Origin: G965195345 sp965277775
GTDB lineage: Bacteria > Pseudomonadota > Gammaproteobacteria > CAKMZV01
Assembly: GCA_965277775.1 (NCBI GenBank)
Contig: OZ255843.1
Span: forward strand, 1,798,001-1,862,000
Length of the DNA: 64,000 bases
Direction of reading: 5' to 3'
Below the pieces are notes generated by a model. It saw only the letters and a program-made list of their open reading frames with translations, had not been told where the DNA came from and did not search any database. Of the stretch, positions 44,417 to 53,943 are shown one piece after another (position 1 is the stretch's first letter; the number at the start of each line of letters is the position of its first letter). A program made the translations under genes and the position numbers.

Positions 44417-45355
44417 ATGAAAATTATTGTAACAGGTGGCGCAGGGATGATTGGCAGCAACACTGTTGCTGGTCTTAATGCTGAAGGGTTGACTGACATA
44501 GGCGTTGTTGATGACTTAAGCAATGGTCACAAATTTTTAAACTTAGTCGATTTAAGCATCAGCGATTATTTCCACAAATCCGATTTTATAGAGCAATTAG
44601 AAGCGGGTGCATTTCAGAACATTGAATGCATATTTCATCAAGGCGCTTGTTCTACCACGACTGAGTGGGACGGCAAATATATGATGGAGAATAATTACCA
44701 ATACAGCAAACGCTTGTATCACTGGTGTATGAACAATGAAGTGCGTTTCATCTATGCCTCGTCAGCCGCAGTTTATGGCAATGGCGACAATGGATTTAGT
44801 GAGCGTGTTGATTGTGAACAACCCAAAAATGTGTACGGTTATTCAAAATGGCTTTTTGATCAATATTTACGATTGCAACCGCAAACAAAGACGCAAACAG
44901 TTGGATTGCGCTACTTTAATGTTTATGGCCAAAACGAGCAACACAAAGGTTCAATGGCATCGGTTGCTTGGCATCTGCATCAACAAATGTTGTGCTCAGA
45001 AAACCCCAAATTATTTGATGCTTGGGATGGTTATGCGGCTGGAGAGCAACAACGCGATTTCATTTCTGTTGAAGATGTGGTCAAAGTGAATCTCTGGTTG
45101 TTTAGACACCCCCAAGTACAAGGCATCTTTAATTGCGGCACTGGACGAGCAGAACCATTCAATGCCGTTGCCCAAGCGGTGATAGACTTTCATGGCAAAG
45201 GCTCAATCGAATACATTGATTTTCCTGATCATCTTAAAGGCGCCTATCAAAACTACACCCAAGCTGATATGACTGCATTAAAACAAGCTGGGTATTCCGA
45301 TGCATTTTTGTCGGTCAAAGCTGGCGTTCAAAAATACCTCCAAAGCCTCAGCTAA
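44417..45355 (+). CDS. hldD: ADP-glyceromanno-heptose 6-epimerase
   Basis: A 312-residue short-chain-type epimerase that completes ADP-L-glycero-D-manno-heptose. NAD(P)-binding GGAGMIGSN at the N-terminus (Met in place of the usual Phe), the active-site Tyr-Lys in YGYSKWLFDQYLR, and RYFNVYGQNEQHKG.MASV are diagnostic. It lies 9 nt after hldE, so gmhA-hldE-hldD form one operon. Confidence 0.96.
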   Translation: MKIIVTGGAGMIGSNTVAGLNAEGLTDIGVVDDLSNGHKFLNLVDLSISDYFHKSDFIEQLEAGAFQNIECIFHQGACSTTTEWDGKYMMENNYQYSKRLYHWCMNNEVRFIYASSAAVYGNGDNGFSERVDCEQPKNVYGYSKWLFDQYLRLQPQTKTQTVGLRYFNVYGQNEQHKGSMASVAWHLHQQMLCSENPKLFDAWDGYAAGEQQRDFISVEDVVKVNLWLFRHPQVQGIFNCGTGRAEPFNAVAQAVIDFHGKGSIEYIDFPDHLKGAYQNYTQADMTALKQAGYSDAFLSVKAGVQKYLQSLS

Positions 45356-45375
45356 ACCATTCAAGGCCATTCAGT

Positions 45376-46119
45376 ATGACTTATGTAATCATTGGCAACT
45401 GGAAAATGAATGGCTCTATGGCTGCTAATAAAGCATTGCTTGATGGTTTAAAGTCTTATCAAGGACATTCCAAGTTGGGCGTTTGCGTACCAAATATTTA
45501 TGCACAGCAACTGGCCACTGAGCTTGCTGAAAGCGCAGTGACTTGGGGCGGTCAAGATTGCAGTGCGCACCAAGCAGGTGCTTATACGGGCGAAACAGCC
45601 GCAACCATGCTGGCTGAATTTTGTGCAGACTGGTGTATTGTCGGTCATTCTGAACGGCGCACATGCCATCACGAAAGCGACGAAATCATTGCGCAAAAAG
45701 CCAATCAATTAAGTGCGCAAAACATCACCCCCATTATCTGTATTGGAGAAACGCTGCAGCAAAGGGAAAGCAACGCCTTTGAACAAGTCATTGAAGCACA
45801 ACTGAGGGTTATCTTAAACGCCGCCACGCAACAAACTTTACAATCGATGGTGATTGCTTATGAACCTGTTTGGGCCATCGGTACAGGGAAAACCGCAACC
45901 CCAGAGCAAGCGCAACAAGTGCACTGCATGATACGTCAAATATGTCGCAATTATAATAAATCATTAAGCCATATAACCTTGCTCTATGGGGGCAGTATGA
46001 ACGCATCAAACGCCGAACAATTGCTGTTACAACCAGATATTAACGGGGGACTGATCGGCAATGCTTCCTTAAGTGCCCCAACATTTCTAGCCATTGCAGA
46101 GATTGCCAATCGCCTTTGA
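45376..46119 (+). CDS. tpiA: Triosephosphate isomerase
   Basis: A 247-residue glycolytic TIM barrel. Catalytic residues are visible in IIGNWKMNGS (Lys), IVGHSERR (His) and AYEPVWAIGTGKTATPEQAQ (Glu with the mobile loop); YGGSMNASN and GGLIGNASL bind phosphate. It starts 20 nt after hldD. secG, its common next neighbour, is absent; a strong hairpin follows instead. Confidence 0.97.
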   Translation: MTYVIIGNWKMNGSMAANKALLDGLKSYQGHSKLGVCVPNIYAQQLATELAESAVTWGGQDCSAHQAGAYTGETAATMLAEFCADWCIVGHSERRTCHHESDEIIAQKANQLSAQNITPIICIGETLQQRESNAFEQVIEAQLRVILNAATQQTLQSMVIAYEPVWAIGTGKTATPEQAQQVHCMIRQICRNYNKSLSHITLLYGGSMNASNAEQLLLQPDINGGLIGNASLSAPTFLAIAEIANRL

Positions 46120-46130
46120 TGAGGCAAGTG

Positions 46131-46167
46131 AATCTAAAGACTTGAACCCTTCTCAAGTCCTTAGATT
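46131..46167 (+). terminator. Long hairpin after tpiA
   Basis: A 15-bp stem with one A-C mismatch: AATCTAA-A-GACTTGA (46131-46145), loop ACCCTTC, TCAAGTC-C-TTAGATT (46153-46167), 11 bp beyond the tpiA stop. It lacks a T-run, so it may be a transcript-stabilising or Rho-linked 3' structure ending the heptose-tpiA operon. Confidence 0.55.
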
Positions 46168-46221
46168 TACCAACACAGGCATTTACAAAGAACGAATGAA
46201 TCCTATGCTATTACTGATTAT

Positions 46222-47283
46222 ATGAAATCCTATTTCACCGTAACCGAATCATTTGTGAACCTACGCTTTGACGTGGCATTGACCCAAATTGTCGCCATCC
46301 ATTCGCGCGCTCAAATAAAAACCCTGATTGATCAAAGCAAAGCTTGGATTGACGATGCGCCTTGTACAGCCAAAACCAAATTGCAGTTGGGTCAAATCAT
46401 CAGCTACGAGCTGGACAGCATTCAAAATCAAACAGTGACCGAAGACTTGCCCGAAGACATGCCTTTAAACATCATTTACGAGGACGCTGAACTTCTGGTC
46501 ATCAATAAACCAGCTGGATTGGTTGTGCATCCTGGGGCGGGCCAAGCGCAAGGAACGCTACTAAACGGTTTGCTTCACTACAACGCCGAACTGGCTCAAA
46601 TGCCCCGAGCGGGTATTGTGCATCGATTGGATAAGATGACCACGGGTTTGATGGTTATTGCCAAAACCGAATCAACACGGCAATACCTTGTGGATCAACT
46701 CAAGCAACATCTGGTTCGTCGAGTCTATAAAGCCCTTGTACGAGGGAAAATGATCAGTGGTGGCAAAATTGAAACCTTAATGGGACGCCACCCCAAACTG
46801 CGCAAAAAACAAGCAGTACTCGTTAGAGGCGGTAAACCCAGCATCACTCATTATCGCGTCATTGAACGCTTTGTTGGCTACACCTTGGTCGAAGCAACGC
46901 TGGAAACAGGGCGCACGCATCAGATCAGGGTGCACTTGGCACATCTCGGCTTTCCTGTGGTTGGAGATGCAACTTATGGGGGTCGAAAAGCCTTGCCTGC
47001 AAAATTGGATCAAATCACCAAAGAGACCGTTATCGCATTTCAGCGTCAAGCATTACACGCCAGCAAATTGGCATTGATTCATCCGGTAAAACAATCGCAA
47101 ATGCTGTGGCAAGCACCCGTCCCAAAAGATATGCAAGTTCTAATCGATAACATGACAGGCGATTCAGGCAATTACGGACAAGCACAGCCTATGGACAATG
47201 AAGAGGGGGCGCTTATTAATTTTTTTGATGACAATCAAGACGATCTTACTGATGCAGATACGGACATCGAGGATGGACGCTAA
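46222..47283 (+). CDS. rluD: 23S rRNA pseudouridine synthase RluD
   Basis: A 353-residue pseudouridine synthase. An N-terminal S4-like domain (residues ~15-75) precedes the RluA/RluD catalytic domain: LVINKPAGLVVHPGAG, GIVHRLDKMTTGLMVIAKT (catalytic Asp in HRLDK), and ETGRTHQIRVHLAHLGFPVVGD. It probably modifies 23S rRNA positions 1911/1915/1917. The C-terminal ~40 residues are acidic (DDNQDDLTDADTDIED), an addition to the usual end. The next ATG follows its stop at once. Confidence 0.92.
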   Translation: MKSYFTVTESFVNLRFDVALTQIVAIHSRAQIKTLIDQSKAWIDDAPCTAKTKLQLGQIISYELDSIQNQTVTEDLPEDMPLNIIYEDAELLVINKPAGLVVHPGAGQAQGTLLNGLLHYNAELAQMPRAGIVHRLDKMTTGLMVIAKTESTRQYLVDQLKQHLVRRVYKALVRGKMISGGKIETLMGRHPKLRKKQAVLVRGGKPSITHYRVIERFVGYTLVEATLETGRTHQIRVHLAHLGFPVVGDATYGGRKALPAKLDQITKETVIAFQRQALHASKLALIHPVKQSQMLWQAPVPKDMQVLIDNMTGDSGNYGQAQPMDNEEGALINFFDDNQDDLTDADTDIEDGR

Positions 47284-48030
47284 ATGGATTGTGCGCTTGA
47301 TCATTTGATACGACCCAATTGGCCACCCATTGAAGGCGTTGAAGTTTTTACAACCACTCGAATGAATGGCTTCAGTCAGGGCAGCTTCAAAAGCTTTAAC
47401 ATCGCGGATCATGTTGGTGATGATGCAGAAGTTGTTCGGCTCAATCGCCAAAGGCTCAACGAACAAATAAACGTGCCGACCTGCTGGATGAATCAAGTTC
47501 ATGGAGAACACATCATTGATTTGGACCTGCCAGTACAATCACAGCAAGCAGACGGCGCACTCACCAGCCAACCCCATCAAGCTTGTGCCGTGATGACGGC
47601 CGATTGTTTGCCCATTGTATTTGCAGACCCACAAGCTAAAGCAGTGGGCATCGTACACGCAGGCTGGCGCGGCTTAAAATCGGCCTTGTTAGACAACATG
47701 GTTGGAGCATTACAACAGAAATCAATCGCCATCAAAGACCTCCAAGTTTGGATTGGCCCTTGCATCAGTCAAGCGCATTATGAAATTGACCGCACATTCA
47801 AGGTGTCATTCGCAGGTTGGGATGAAACTGCCTTCATACCCTCAGACAAAGCCAATCACTGGCGGGCTGACTTGCCCCTCTTGGCCAAATGGAAATTGAG
47901 TGGACTTGGCATTAAAAAAATATACTGTTCAGGACTATGTACTTATGCGGATGAACGATTTTATTCTTATCGGCAAGACCCTCGCTGTGGCAGAATGGCA
48001 ACGATTGCCTATTTAAAACCCGCTGCTTGA
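47284..48030 (+). CDS. pgeF: PgeF/YfiH family laccase-domain protein
   Basis: A 248-residue protein of the Cu-oxidase_4 family, today linked to peptidoglycan editing (removal of misplaced Ser) and purine nucleoside phosphorylase activity. Metal-site segments are present: NQVHGEHIIDL, CAVMTADCLPIVFADP, VGIVHAGWRGL and IGPCISQAHYEI. The rluD-pgeF pairing is conserved in gammaproteobacteria. Confidence 0.92.
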   Translation: MDCALDHLIRPNWPPIEGVEVFTTTRMNGFSQGSFKSFNIADHVGDDAEVVRLNRQRLNEQINVPTCWMNQVHGEHIIDLDLPVQSQQADGALTSQPHQACAVMTADCLPIVFADPQAKAVGIVHAGWRGLKSALLDNMVGALQQKSIAIKDLQVWIGPCISQAHYEIDRTFKVSFAGWDETAFIPSDKANHWRADLPLLAKWKLSGLGIKKIYCSGLCTYADERFYSYRQDPRCGRMATIAYLKPAA

Positions 48031-48102
48031 GCGAAAGCACCAAGCAAGACAAGTATTCAACTTTATGTCTTAAAAATTCCCATGTGGATGGTTAAATATC
48101 GT

Positions 48103-48114
48103 TATAATACCGCG
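48103..48114 (+). promoter_or_regulatory. tRNA-Phe promoter -10 with GC-rich discriminator
   Basis: TATAAT (48103-48108) is followed by ACCGCG, a GC-rich discriminator typical of stable-RNA promoters under stringent control. No good -35 at standard spacing was found. The transcript would begin only a few bases before the tRNA. Confidence 0.5.
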
Positions 48115-48120
48115 CACAAT

Positions 48121-48196
48121 GCCCAGATAGCTCAGTCGGTAGAGCAGTGGACTGAAAATCCTCGTGTCGGTGGTTCAATTCCACCTCTGGGCACCA
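48121..48196 (+). tRNA. tRNA-Phe (GAA)
   Basis: A 76-nt cloverleaf: acceptor GCCCAGA/TCTGGGC, D-arm GCTC/GAGC, anticodon loop CTGAAAA with GAA at positions 34-36, T-arm GGTGG/CCACC with TTCAATT loop, and an encoded CCA. One oddity: the anticodon stem GTGGA/TCCTC has a T-T mismatch at positions 28-42, where E. coli has G-C. Confidence 0.97.
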
Positions 48197-48232
48197 TCTA
48201 AAATATTCGCTCAACCCCGCATTCGGACTAAC

Positions 48233-49444
48233 TCAGTTTGAGTGTTTCATGTACCAGTCGCAAAATTGTTTGCAATGGCGTTCGTCATCAGAAAAAATGC
48301 CTGGTCTATAGTAGTCAGATTGGGCGCCCTGGGTCATCGATTGACAAAGACCTTCATCTTCAGCATTGGTGACTTTCCAAACATCCGTCATTTGTTCATA
48401 TTCATAGTCTTTGCCTTCCACGGCGTCTTCGTGGACGATCCAACTGGTGTATAGAACGCATTTGTGATCATCTAAGGGCAGTATCCAGTTTGTCGCTATG
48501 TGGTCACTGACGAAGTGAATCCAAGCGTTTGGGTTGAACCAAAATGAGAGGGTGCCTTCGTCGTATTCTTTGTGTGGTCCAATCAGTTTTTTGCAACAGG
48601 GGGCGCCGTTGAAACTGGTTGATTTATACCCTTTTTTCATGGGGTATCTGGCAATACGACAGCAATCATGAGCATCAAAGGCTTGTTCCTTCCAGGCCAA
48701 GCCATTGGCTTCCCATCGTTCGGCGGCTTGGTTGAACATCTGCAAATATTCGGGGTCTTGGCTGCCATTGAAACTGCTATCACTAAACAATTTCAACAGC
48801 CCTTTGTGATTAACTTGGCAGTGACAGCACTCGCGATTATTCAACATGACAACCAACCAATTGGCGTCGATTTCAACGCGCTGATGGTAGGCCAATTTAT
48901 AGCCGCCTTTATCCACACCGTAATCTTGTAAATAGGGGCTGAGTAATTGATTGGTCTTCGCCATGTCTTGTTGGTGTTGTGCGCCCGCACCAAGGGAAGC
49001 AAACAACATGCCATGAACTTCTTGTAAGTGAATGGCATCCAATCCACAGGCAAGACCCGCCTCTGTGCCAGCAAAGTCTTTGGGCATTCGTGGTGCATTT
49101 TGCAATGCGCCATCGTTTAGACCATAGGACCACTGATGATTTGGACAAACAATTCTGGATGAAAATTTGCCCAAATCTTTTGTCGTCAAGCGCGCACTCT
49201 GATGCGCACAGCGGTTGACCATACAGCGAATCACGCCATCCGTACCATGAATCAAAAAATAGGCATTTCCAAGCAGACTAAAGGCAAAATAATCTTTTTT
49301 TTGCGGAACATCACCGCGGGTGCCGACAAAAAACCATTTATTCTTGAATAATCGCTTCATTCTGTTTTGGTCAAACAACACTTCACGCGGGAATGAATGA
49401 CCGCTTGAATAGTCATTTGCAGAAGGCGTAGCAGGATTGTTCAT
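48233..49444 (-). CDS. Rieske non-heme iron oxygenase, CntA/GbcA-like
   Basis: A 403-residue aromatic-ring-hydroxylase-type alpha subunit. The Rieske [2Fe-2S] site is CAH (about residue 80) with CPNH (about residue 100). The mononuclear iron site is ECCHCQVNH (about residues 207-215): two His ligands preceded by Glu at -3, where carnitine and betaine oxygenases (CntA, GbcA) have a bridging Glu and most ring dioxygenases have Asp. This favours oxidative demethylation or cleavage of a quaternary amine. No ferredoxin reductase partner gene is next to it. The substrate is inferred. Confidence 0.8.
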   Translation of the reverse strand: MNNPATPSANDYSSGHSFPREVLFDQNRMKRLFKNKWFFVGTRGDVPQKKDYFAFSLLGNAYFLIHGTDGVIRCMVNRCAHQSARLTTKDLGKFSSRIVCPNHQWSYGLNDGALQNAPRMPKDFAGTEAGLACGLDAIHLQEVHGMLFASLGAGAQHQQDMAKTNQLLSPYLQDYGVDKGGYKLAYHQRVEIDANWLVVMLNNRECCHCQVNHKGLLKLFSDSSFNGSQDPEYLQMFNQAAERWEANGLAWKEQAFDAHDCCRIARYPMKKGYKSTSFNGAPCCKKLIGPHKEYDEGTLSFWFNPNAWIHFVSDHIATNWILPLDDHKCVLYTSWIVHEDAVEGKDYEYEQMTDVWKVTNAEDEGLCQSMTQGAQSDYYRPGIFSDDERHCKQFCDWYMKHSN

Positions 49445-49668
49445 TTAAAAGTCCTCATGGATTTAACCAAAGATAGAGTTCGAATTATAAGTGTAAATAA
49501 CCTTCAATACAAAACAGTCTATGCGGCGAATTTTGTGAAAAATATCCACCATTTCATTGGCACAAATAAGACGGTCATTTGGCGCGAGATTGGCGCGCAG
49601 ATGAGGTGTTTGACAAAGCGGCGTTGAATATTGGCTAATTTAGGAACCAGTTGCTTGTATCACTTAGA

Positions 49669-50328
49669 TTAAGAGGGCGACCTTGTAAAAGTGCTAACAA
49701 ACACACCGATGTATCCCTCTATAAAAGAATCCTCATCGACATACTGGCCTTGAAGCTCAAGCCCCGACGATAGAAATGCGTCAACATGGTTAGCATTGAG
49801 TAACCAAGGCGGGCCATTTTCAAACGATCTTGCCACTGTACTAACATCAGCAATCACCAACAATCGTCCTTTAAGGGCAACAAAATCTGAAATGTTTTGT
49901 ATCAGTGGTGTCTCGTATTTTGGCGGAAGGGCTTGGAGCGTACAGATCTCAACGACGAAGTCAAAGGCCTGATGCCACTGAGATTGTGTTTCTAATAAAT
50001 CAGCCTGTAGGAAATCGACTTTTGATTGAGGGAAGCGTTCTTTACAAAGTTTTATTGCGGCATCAGAAACATCAAATGCCGTTACCTTAAAACCGAGGGA
50101 TTCTAATTCAATGGCATCATCGCCCATGCCACAGCCAACGACCAGAGCTGACTGTCTCGCACCGTCAAGCTTATTGTTTGATAACCACTTAGAAAAATTG
50201 GGCTGGGTTTTCATATTGGCCCAAGGAATCCCTTCGCCTGCTTTATTGGCATTGGCGTAGAGTGGTTCAAACCAAGCAGACGGTTGATCTTCTCGAATTG
50301 AAAATCGTTTTTGAATGTCTTTATTCAT
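49669..50328 (-). CDS. Class I SAM-dependent methyltransferase
   Basis: A 219-residue protein with the SAM-binding motif ALVVGCGMGDDAIELESLGF, the acidic residue in TAFDVSDAAIKLCKERFP and a motif IV-like DFVVEICTLQALPP. It resembles the broad thiopurine/small-molecule methyltransferase group. The ATG at 50328 is preferred to a GTG two codons earlier. It lies between the Rieske oxygenase and the flavin oxidoreductase on the same strand, which suggests amine or small-molecule methyl metabolism, but the substrate is not evident. Confidence 0.8.
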   Translation of the reverse strand: MNKDIQKRFSIREDQPSAWFEPLYANANKAGEGIPWANMKTQPNFSKWLSNNKLDGARQSALVVGCGMGDDAIELESLGFKVTAFDVSDAAIKLCKERFPQSKVDFLQADLLETQSQWHQAFDFVVEICTLQALPPKYETPLIQNISDFVALKGRLLVIADVSTVARSFENGPPWLLNANHVDAFLSSGLELQGQYVDEDSFIEGYIGVFVSTFTRSPS

Positions 50329-50359
50329 AATCACGCCCTATTCAGTAGGCATGCCTTGC

Positions 50360-51565
50360 TCATGTCTGTGAAAATTGTTTTTGCCATGTGATGCAACGCT
50401 GGGCATCACGTTTTTCGTACTGTTCAATTGCAGTGTGTAGATCCAAGTCGAATGCATGCTCACGATCTTCACCCAATGCGGTTAAACGCATGGTGTACCA
50501 AGCCGTTATACCGCCTGGGGGATTAGATTCAAATCTTGGAAACTTTGGATCATCACCGTCAGCTTTTAACCAAGTATCAGCCAGTTGAGGATTCAGCACC
50601 ATGGCACGTGCCAAACCTACCACATCGACAGCACTACTGTTTATGGCCTCAATGGCTTGTTCACGTTTTTTAATGCCACCCGTCAACATCAAGGGGATTT
50701 TGGTCACTTCTCGCGCCTGTCTGGCGAAGTCAAGAAAGTAAGTGCCCTTGCTGGTACCATCTGAGCTTGCCTTTGCCCCAGGGAAGTATGTTCCGCCACT
50801 AATATCAATCAGGTCAATCGAAGTTTGGTCGAGCAGGCGCACAACTTCTAAAGCGTCAGCATTGGTCAAACCGCCATCCAGTTGATCAGTTGAGTTCATT
50901 CTGATGCCGATTGGAAAGGCGCGTCCAACAGCGCGTCGGACTGCATTAACCACTTCAAGTATTAGGCGACTACGCCCTTCAACCGAACCGCCGTATCCAT
51001 CGGTTCGATGGTTAAACAAGGGGGATAAAAATTGGCTCAGTAAAAACCCGTGACCTGCATGAATGTGTACACCGCTAAAGCCCACTTGTTTTGCGTGTAA
51101 TGCCGCATTCGCATACATTTTGGGCAATGCCTCAATCTCGTCTATAGACAAACCAGCACATTTCAGCCCGTTAATATCAAGTGGAGACGGCCCTTTGGGC
51201 TGACTGATCGGCAAGTGGGCAAGGGCACCAGCATGACCCAATTGTGTCCAAATATGTGCACCCTTGATCATAGATCGGCGGGTGAGTGATGTCAGTAATG
51301 CCTGATTAGAATGTGCCCCTAATACTAAATTTCCTGGCTTCTCAGGGAAATGGGGCATGCCTTGAACCTCACCGATGAAAGACAGGGCCGTACCGCCTTG
51401 CGCCCATCTTTCATACAGTCGAATTTGGGCTTCAGTAGGATTGCCTTTTCCATCCGCGAGGGAATCTGACATGGCGGACTTTGCCAGTCGGTTTTTCAGG
51501 ACTGCACCACAGGGGAGTTCTATGGGATTTTGAAGCATTTGATAGTCATTTGAATGTGTTCTCAT
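50360..51565 (-). CDS. Old-yellow-enzyme-type NADH:flavin oxidoreductase
   Basis: A 401-residue FMN TIM-barrel protein. PCGAVLKNRLAKSAMSD at the start, HIHAGHGFLLSQFLSPLFNHRTDGYGGSVEGRSR in its middle and GLARAMVLNPQLADTWL near the end are diagnostic of the OYE/2,4-dienoyl reductase/TMADH superfamily; the Fe-S and second FAD domains of TMADH and FadH are missing, so it is a single-domain enzyme. The catalytic His pair of classic OYE appears changed to HAGHG. It heads the three-gene minus-strand group ending with the Rieske oxygenase. Confidence 0.85.
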   Translation of the reverse strand: MRTHSNDYQMLQNPIELPCGAVLKNRLAKSAMSDSLADGKGNPTEAQIRLYERWAQGGTALSFIGEVQGMPHFPEKPGNLVLGAHSNQALLTSLTRRSMIKGAHIWTQLGHAGALAHLPISQPKGPSPLDINGLKCAGLSIDEIEALPKMYANAALHAKQVGFSGVHIHAGHGFLLSQFLSPLFNHRTDGYGGSVEGRSRLILEVVNAVRRAVGRAFPIGIRMNSTDQLDGGLTNADALEVVRLLDQTSIDLIDISGGTYFPGAKASSDGTSKGTYFLDFARQAREVTKIPLMLTGGIKKREQAIEAINSSAVDVVGLARAMVLNPQLADTWLKADGDDPKFPRFESNPPGGITAWYTMRLTALGEDREHAFDLDLHTAIEQYEKRDAQRCITWQKQFSQT

Positions 51566-51749
51566 AATAATTTCGCTCGAAGGTTCATTGCTAAAGTTGT
51601 ACTGGACTATTGAAAATCTTTGATGACTCGTGCGATATTCAATGTCAGTCCTTTCGCATTCTACACCTTTATGGAGACGTCATTTTATAGAATACTAAGT
51701 GACTGACTATATTGCTAACAATACAAGTGTCAACTCGGCAAAAGGGCGT

Positions 51750-53936
51750 TTAGTTGAGGCTGATGGGATCAAGATGAATGGTACATCGCAGATTTTTGGG
51801 GAAGGGTTGGCGTTGTTGTAGCAGTTGGTCTGCACAGGCCAGTACGTATTGAATACGGCTGCGTTGCGCACTTTCAATCAGCACCAGCCAGCGACTTCGA
51901 CCCGCCATTCGCTCAATGGCGGCGGGCATGGCGTCAGAAATAAACAATTGTTCAAGATTAGGCAAAGCCTGCTTTAGCGATTGTAAAAATTGTTGGGCTT
52001 TTTCAGATTCTTTTGCTTCGCATCGAATGGCAGCCAAATGTAAATAGGGTGGAAGTTGGGTGTGTTGACGCTGTTTTAATAGGATACGACTGGCACCTTT
52101 GTAGCCTTGTTTAAGCCAAGTTTGGATCAGTTCATGATTCGGTTGGTGTGTTTGTATGAGCACAGTACCCTGTTGATTGCGCCCAGAACGGCCTGAGACT
52201 TGCTCTAACTGTTGCAGGATTTGTTCGTGCGCTCTATATTCATTGCTCATCAAGCCCTGATCGGCATCCAAAATGCCAACCAATGATAAATGCGGTAAAT
52301 TGTGTCCTTTGCCGAGCATGGTGGTGCCAATGAGGATTTGGTATTCGTTGTTTTGAATTTTTTCCAATTCGGTGTTCAATTTTTTGCTCGATTTGATGCT
52401 GTCTCGGTCAATTTGAGCGACTTGATATTCGGGGAATTGCTGTCTTAACACCTGAGCCACGCGCTCAGTCCCATGTCCAATCGCTTTTAATTCAGTGTGG
52501 TCACATTTTGAGCACTGCAAAGGCGCGGGTTTTTGCCATTGACAAGGATGACAGCGCAATTGATTGGTTTTTTTATGATACGTCGGTGCTCGTTCGCACT
52601 GTGGGCAAAGTTCGATGTGACCACATTCACGACAAATTCGTATGGGGGCATAACCACGCCGATTCAGAAATAACATCACTTGTTGGCCTGCTTGCAAATG
52701 GACCGTCATTTCTGCGCTCAGAGCGGGCGAAATTCCGCCTTTTAATTGCGCGCCTCTGAGGTCAATCAATGAGATTTTAGGTGGCGAGGCAAAGGACGCT
52801 CTTTGGCTGAGGCTTAGGTGTTGATACGATTTTTCAGTGGCGTATTTTAAGCAGTCTAAGGAGGGCGTTGCCGTGCCGAGGAGCACTTTGGTTTGGCTGA
52901 ATTGCGCCAGCATAAGCAACAAGTTTCGTGCATTGTAATAGGGCTGGGTCAATTGTTCGTAGGCGTGGTCATGTTCTTCATCCATGATGTACAAATCGAC
53001 ATTGACCAAGGGCAAGAATAACGCCGAACGGGTGCCGATAAAAATGCCTTTTTGACCATTGATGGCTGCTTTCCAAGTTTTTAAACGTTCATCGTCCGAC
53101 AGCCCAGAGTGGTATAACCAAACCTGATGTCCAAAAACTTGTCTGAATGTATCGACATTTTGTTGGCTGAGTCCGATTTCAGGAATCAGCAATAAGCATT
53201 GTTTGCCTGATTGTATGCTGCGTGCGGCAAGGTGTTGATATACTCGGGTTTTACCACTGCCGGTGACCCCTTCTAATAAGGTGATCAGTTGGCAATCTGG
53301 CGCTTGCATGGTGTTGACCACCCGTTGTTGCTCGGCATTTATTTCGGGGAGGGCTAACTTTGGGGTTGGACGTTCAGGTAGGGCGAAGGTTTCACTTTGA
53401 ACATAGGCCTTTTTAATTAAAGTCGTTAAGGTCGTAGTAGTGAACTTTTGCGCTAGCAACTCCAACCGTGTTTGGTTGCCATTTTTCAATACGCTTAATA
53501 ATTGATGCTGCAGTGGTGCTTTCTTCTGTAAGGCATTGATGTGCTCTAAGCCTAAGGCTGTTATTTTTTCACGGACTTCTACCCAGCGCAATTCGGGCGC
53601 ATTTAATACCCTAGTGGGATATATAAGACGCCAACTTTGATGCGCTTTGCAATGATAATATTGCGTCATCCATTTGACCAGTTGGCATAGCGCTTTAGGC
53701 AGCGATGGGTCTTGTTGTTCTAAGGCTTCTAAGGGGCGAAGTTCGCCTTCAAAATCCGAGGTGCTTTTAAGGTTGATGACAACCCCTTTTAGGGTGCGCT
53801 TGCCAAATGGGACGACAACCCGCTGACCTATGATCGGGGTTAAAGATTCAGGAATAAGGTAATCGTAAACACCACCGAGTGGCGGTAGTAAGAAAACAGC
53901 AACTTCTGCGATGTGCGTTGGTGCAGTTTCAGGCAC
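51750..53936 (-). CDS. priA: Primosomal replication restart helicase PriA
   Basis: A 728-residue SF2 helicase for restart of stalled forks. N-terminal DNA-binding domain (VAVFLLPPLGGVYDYLIP), Walker A EGVTGSGKTRVYQ, Walker B DEEHDHAYEQ, two zinc clusters (CRECGHIELCPQC and CHPCQW/CSKCDH) and helicase motifs VGILDADQGLMSNEYRA and QVSGRSGR. The start is a GTG at 53936, 7 nt after the argC stop, with no strong ribosome-binding site, so translation is probably coupled to argC. Confidence 0.95.
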   Translation of the reverse strand: MPETAPTHIAEVAVFLLPPLGGVYDYLIPESLTPIIGQRVVVPFGKRTLKGVVINLKSTSDFEGELRPLEALEQQDPSLPKALCQLVKWMTQYYHCKAHQSWRLIYPTRVLNAPELRWVEVREKITALGLEHINALQKKAPLQHQLLSVLKNGNQTRLELLAQKFTTTTLTTLIKKAYVQSETFALPERPTPKLALPEINAEQQRVVNTMQAPDCQLITLLEGVTGSGKTRVYQHLAARSIQSGKQCLLLIPEIGLSQQNVDTFRQVFGHQVWLYHSGLSDDERLKTWKAAINGQKGIFIGTRSALFLPLVNVDLYIMDEEHDHAYEQLTQPYYNARNLLLMLAQFSQTKVLLGTATPSLDCLKYATEKSYQHLSLSQRASFASPPKISLIDLRGAQLKGGISPALSAEMTVHLQAGQQVMLFLNRRGYAPIRICRECGHIELCPQCERAPTYHKKTNQLRCHPCQWQKPAPLQCSKCDHTELKAIGHGTERVAQVLRQQFPEYQVAQIDRDSIKSSKKLNTELEKIQNNEYQILIGTTMLGKGHNLPHLSLVGILDADQGLMSNEYRAHEQILQQLEQVSGRSGRNQQGTVLIQTHQPNHELIQTWLKQGYKGASRILLKQRQHTQLPPYLHLAAIRCEAKESEKAQQFLQSLKQALPNLEQLFISDAMPAAIERMAGRSRWLVLIESAQRSRIQYVLACADQLLQQRQPFPKNLRCTIHLDPISLN

Positions 53937-53943
53937 AAAACGG

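Noticed and set aside
48121..51749. tRNA-Phe as integration site of a genomic island carrying the Rieske/OYE cluster
   Set aside because: No integrase is present, and no second copy of the tRNA 3' end was found at the far side of the cluster.
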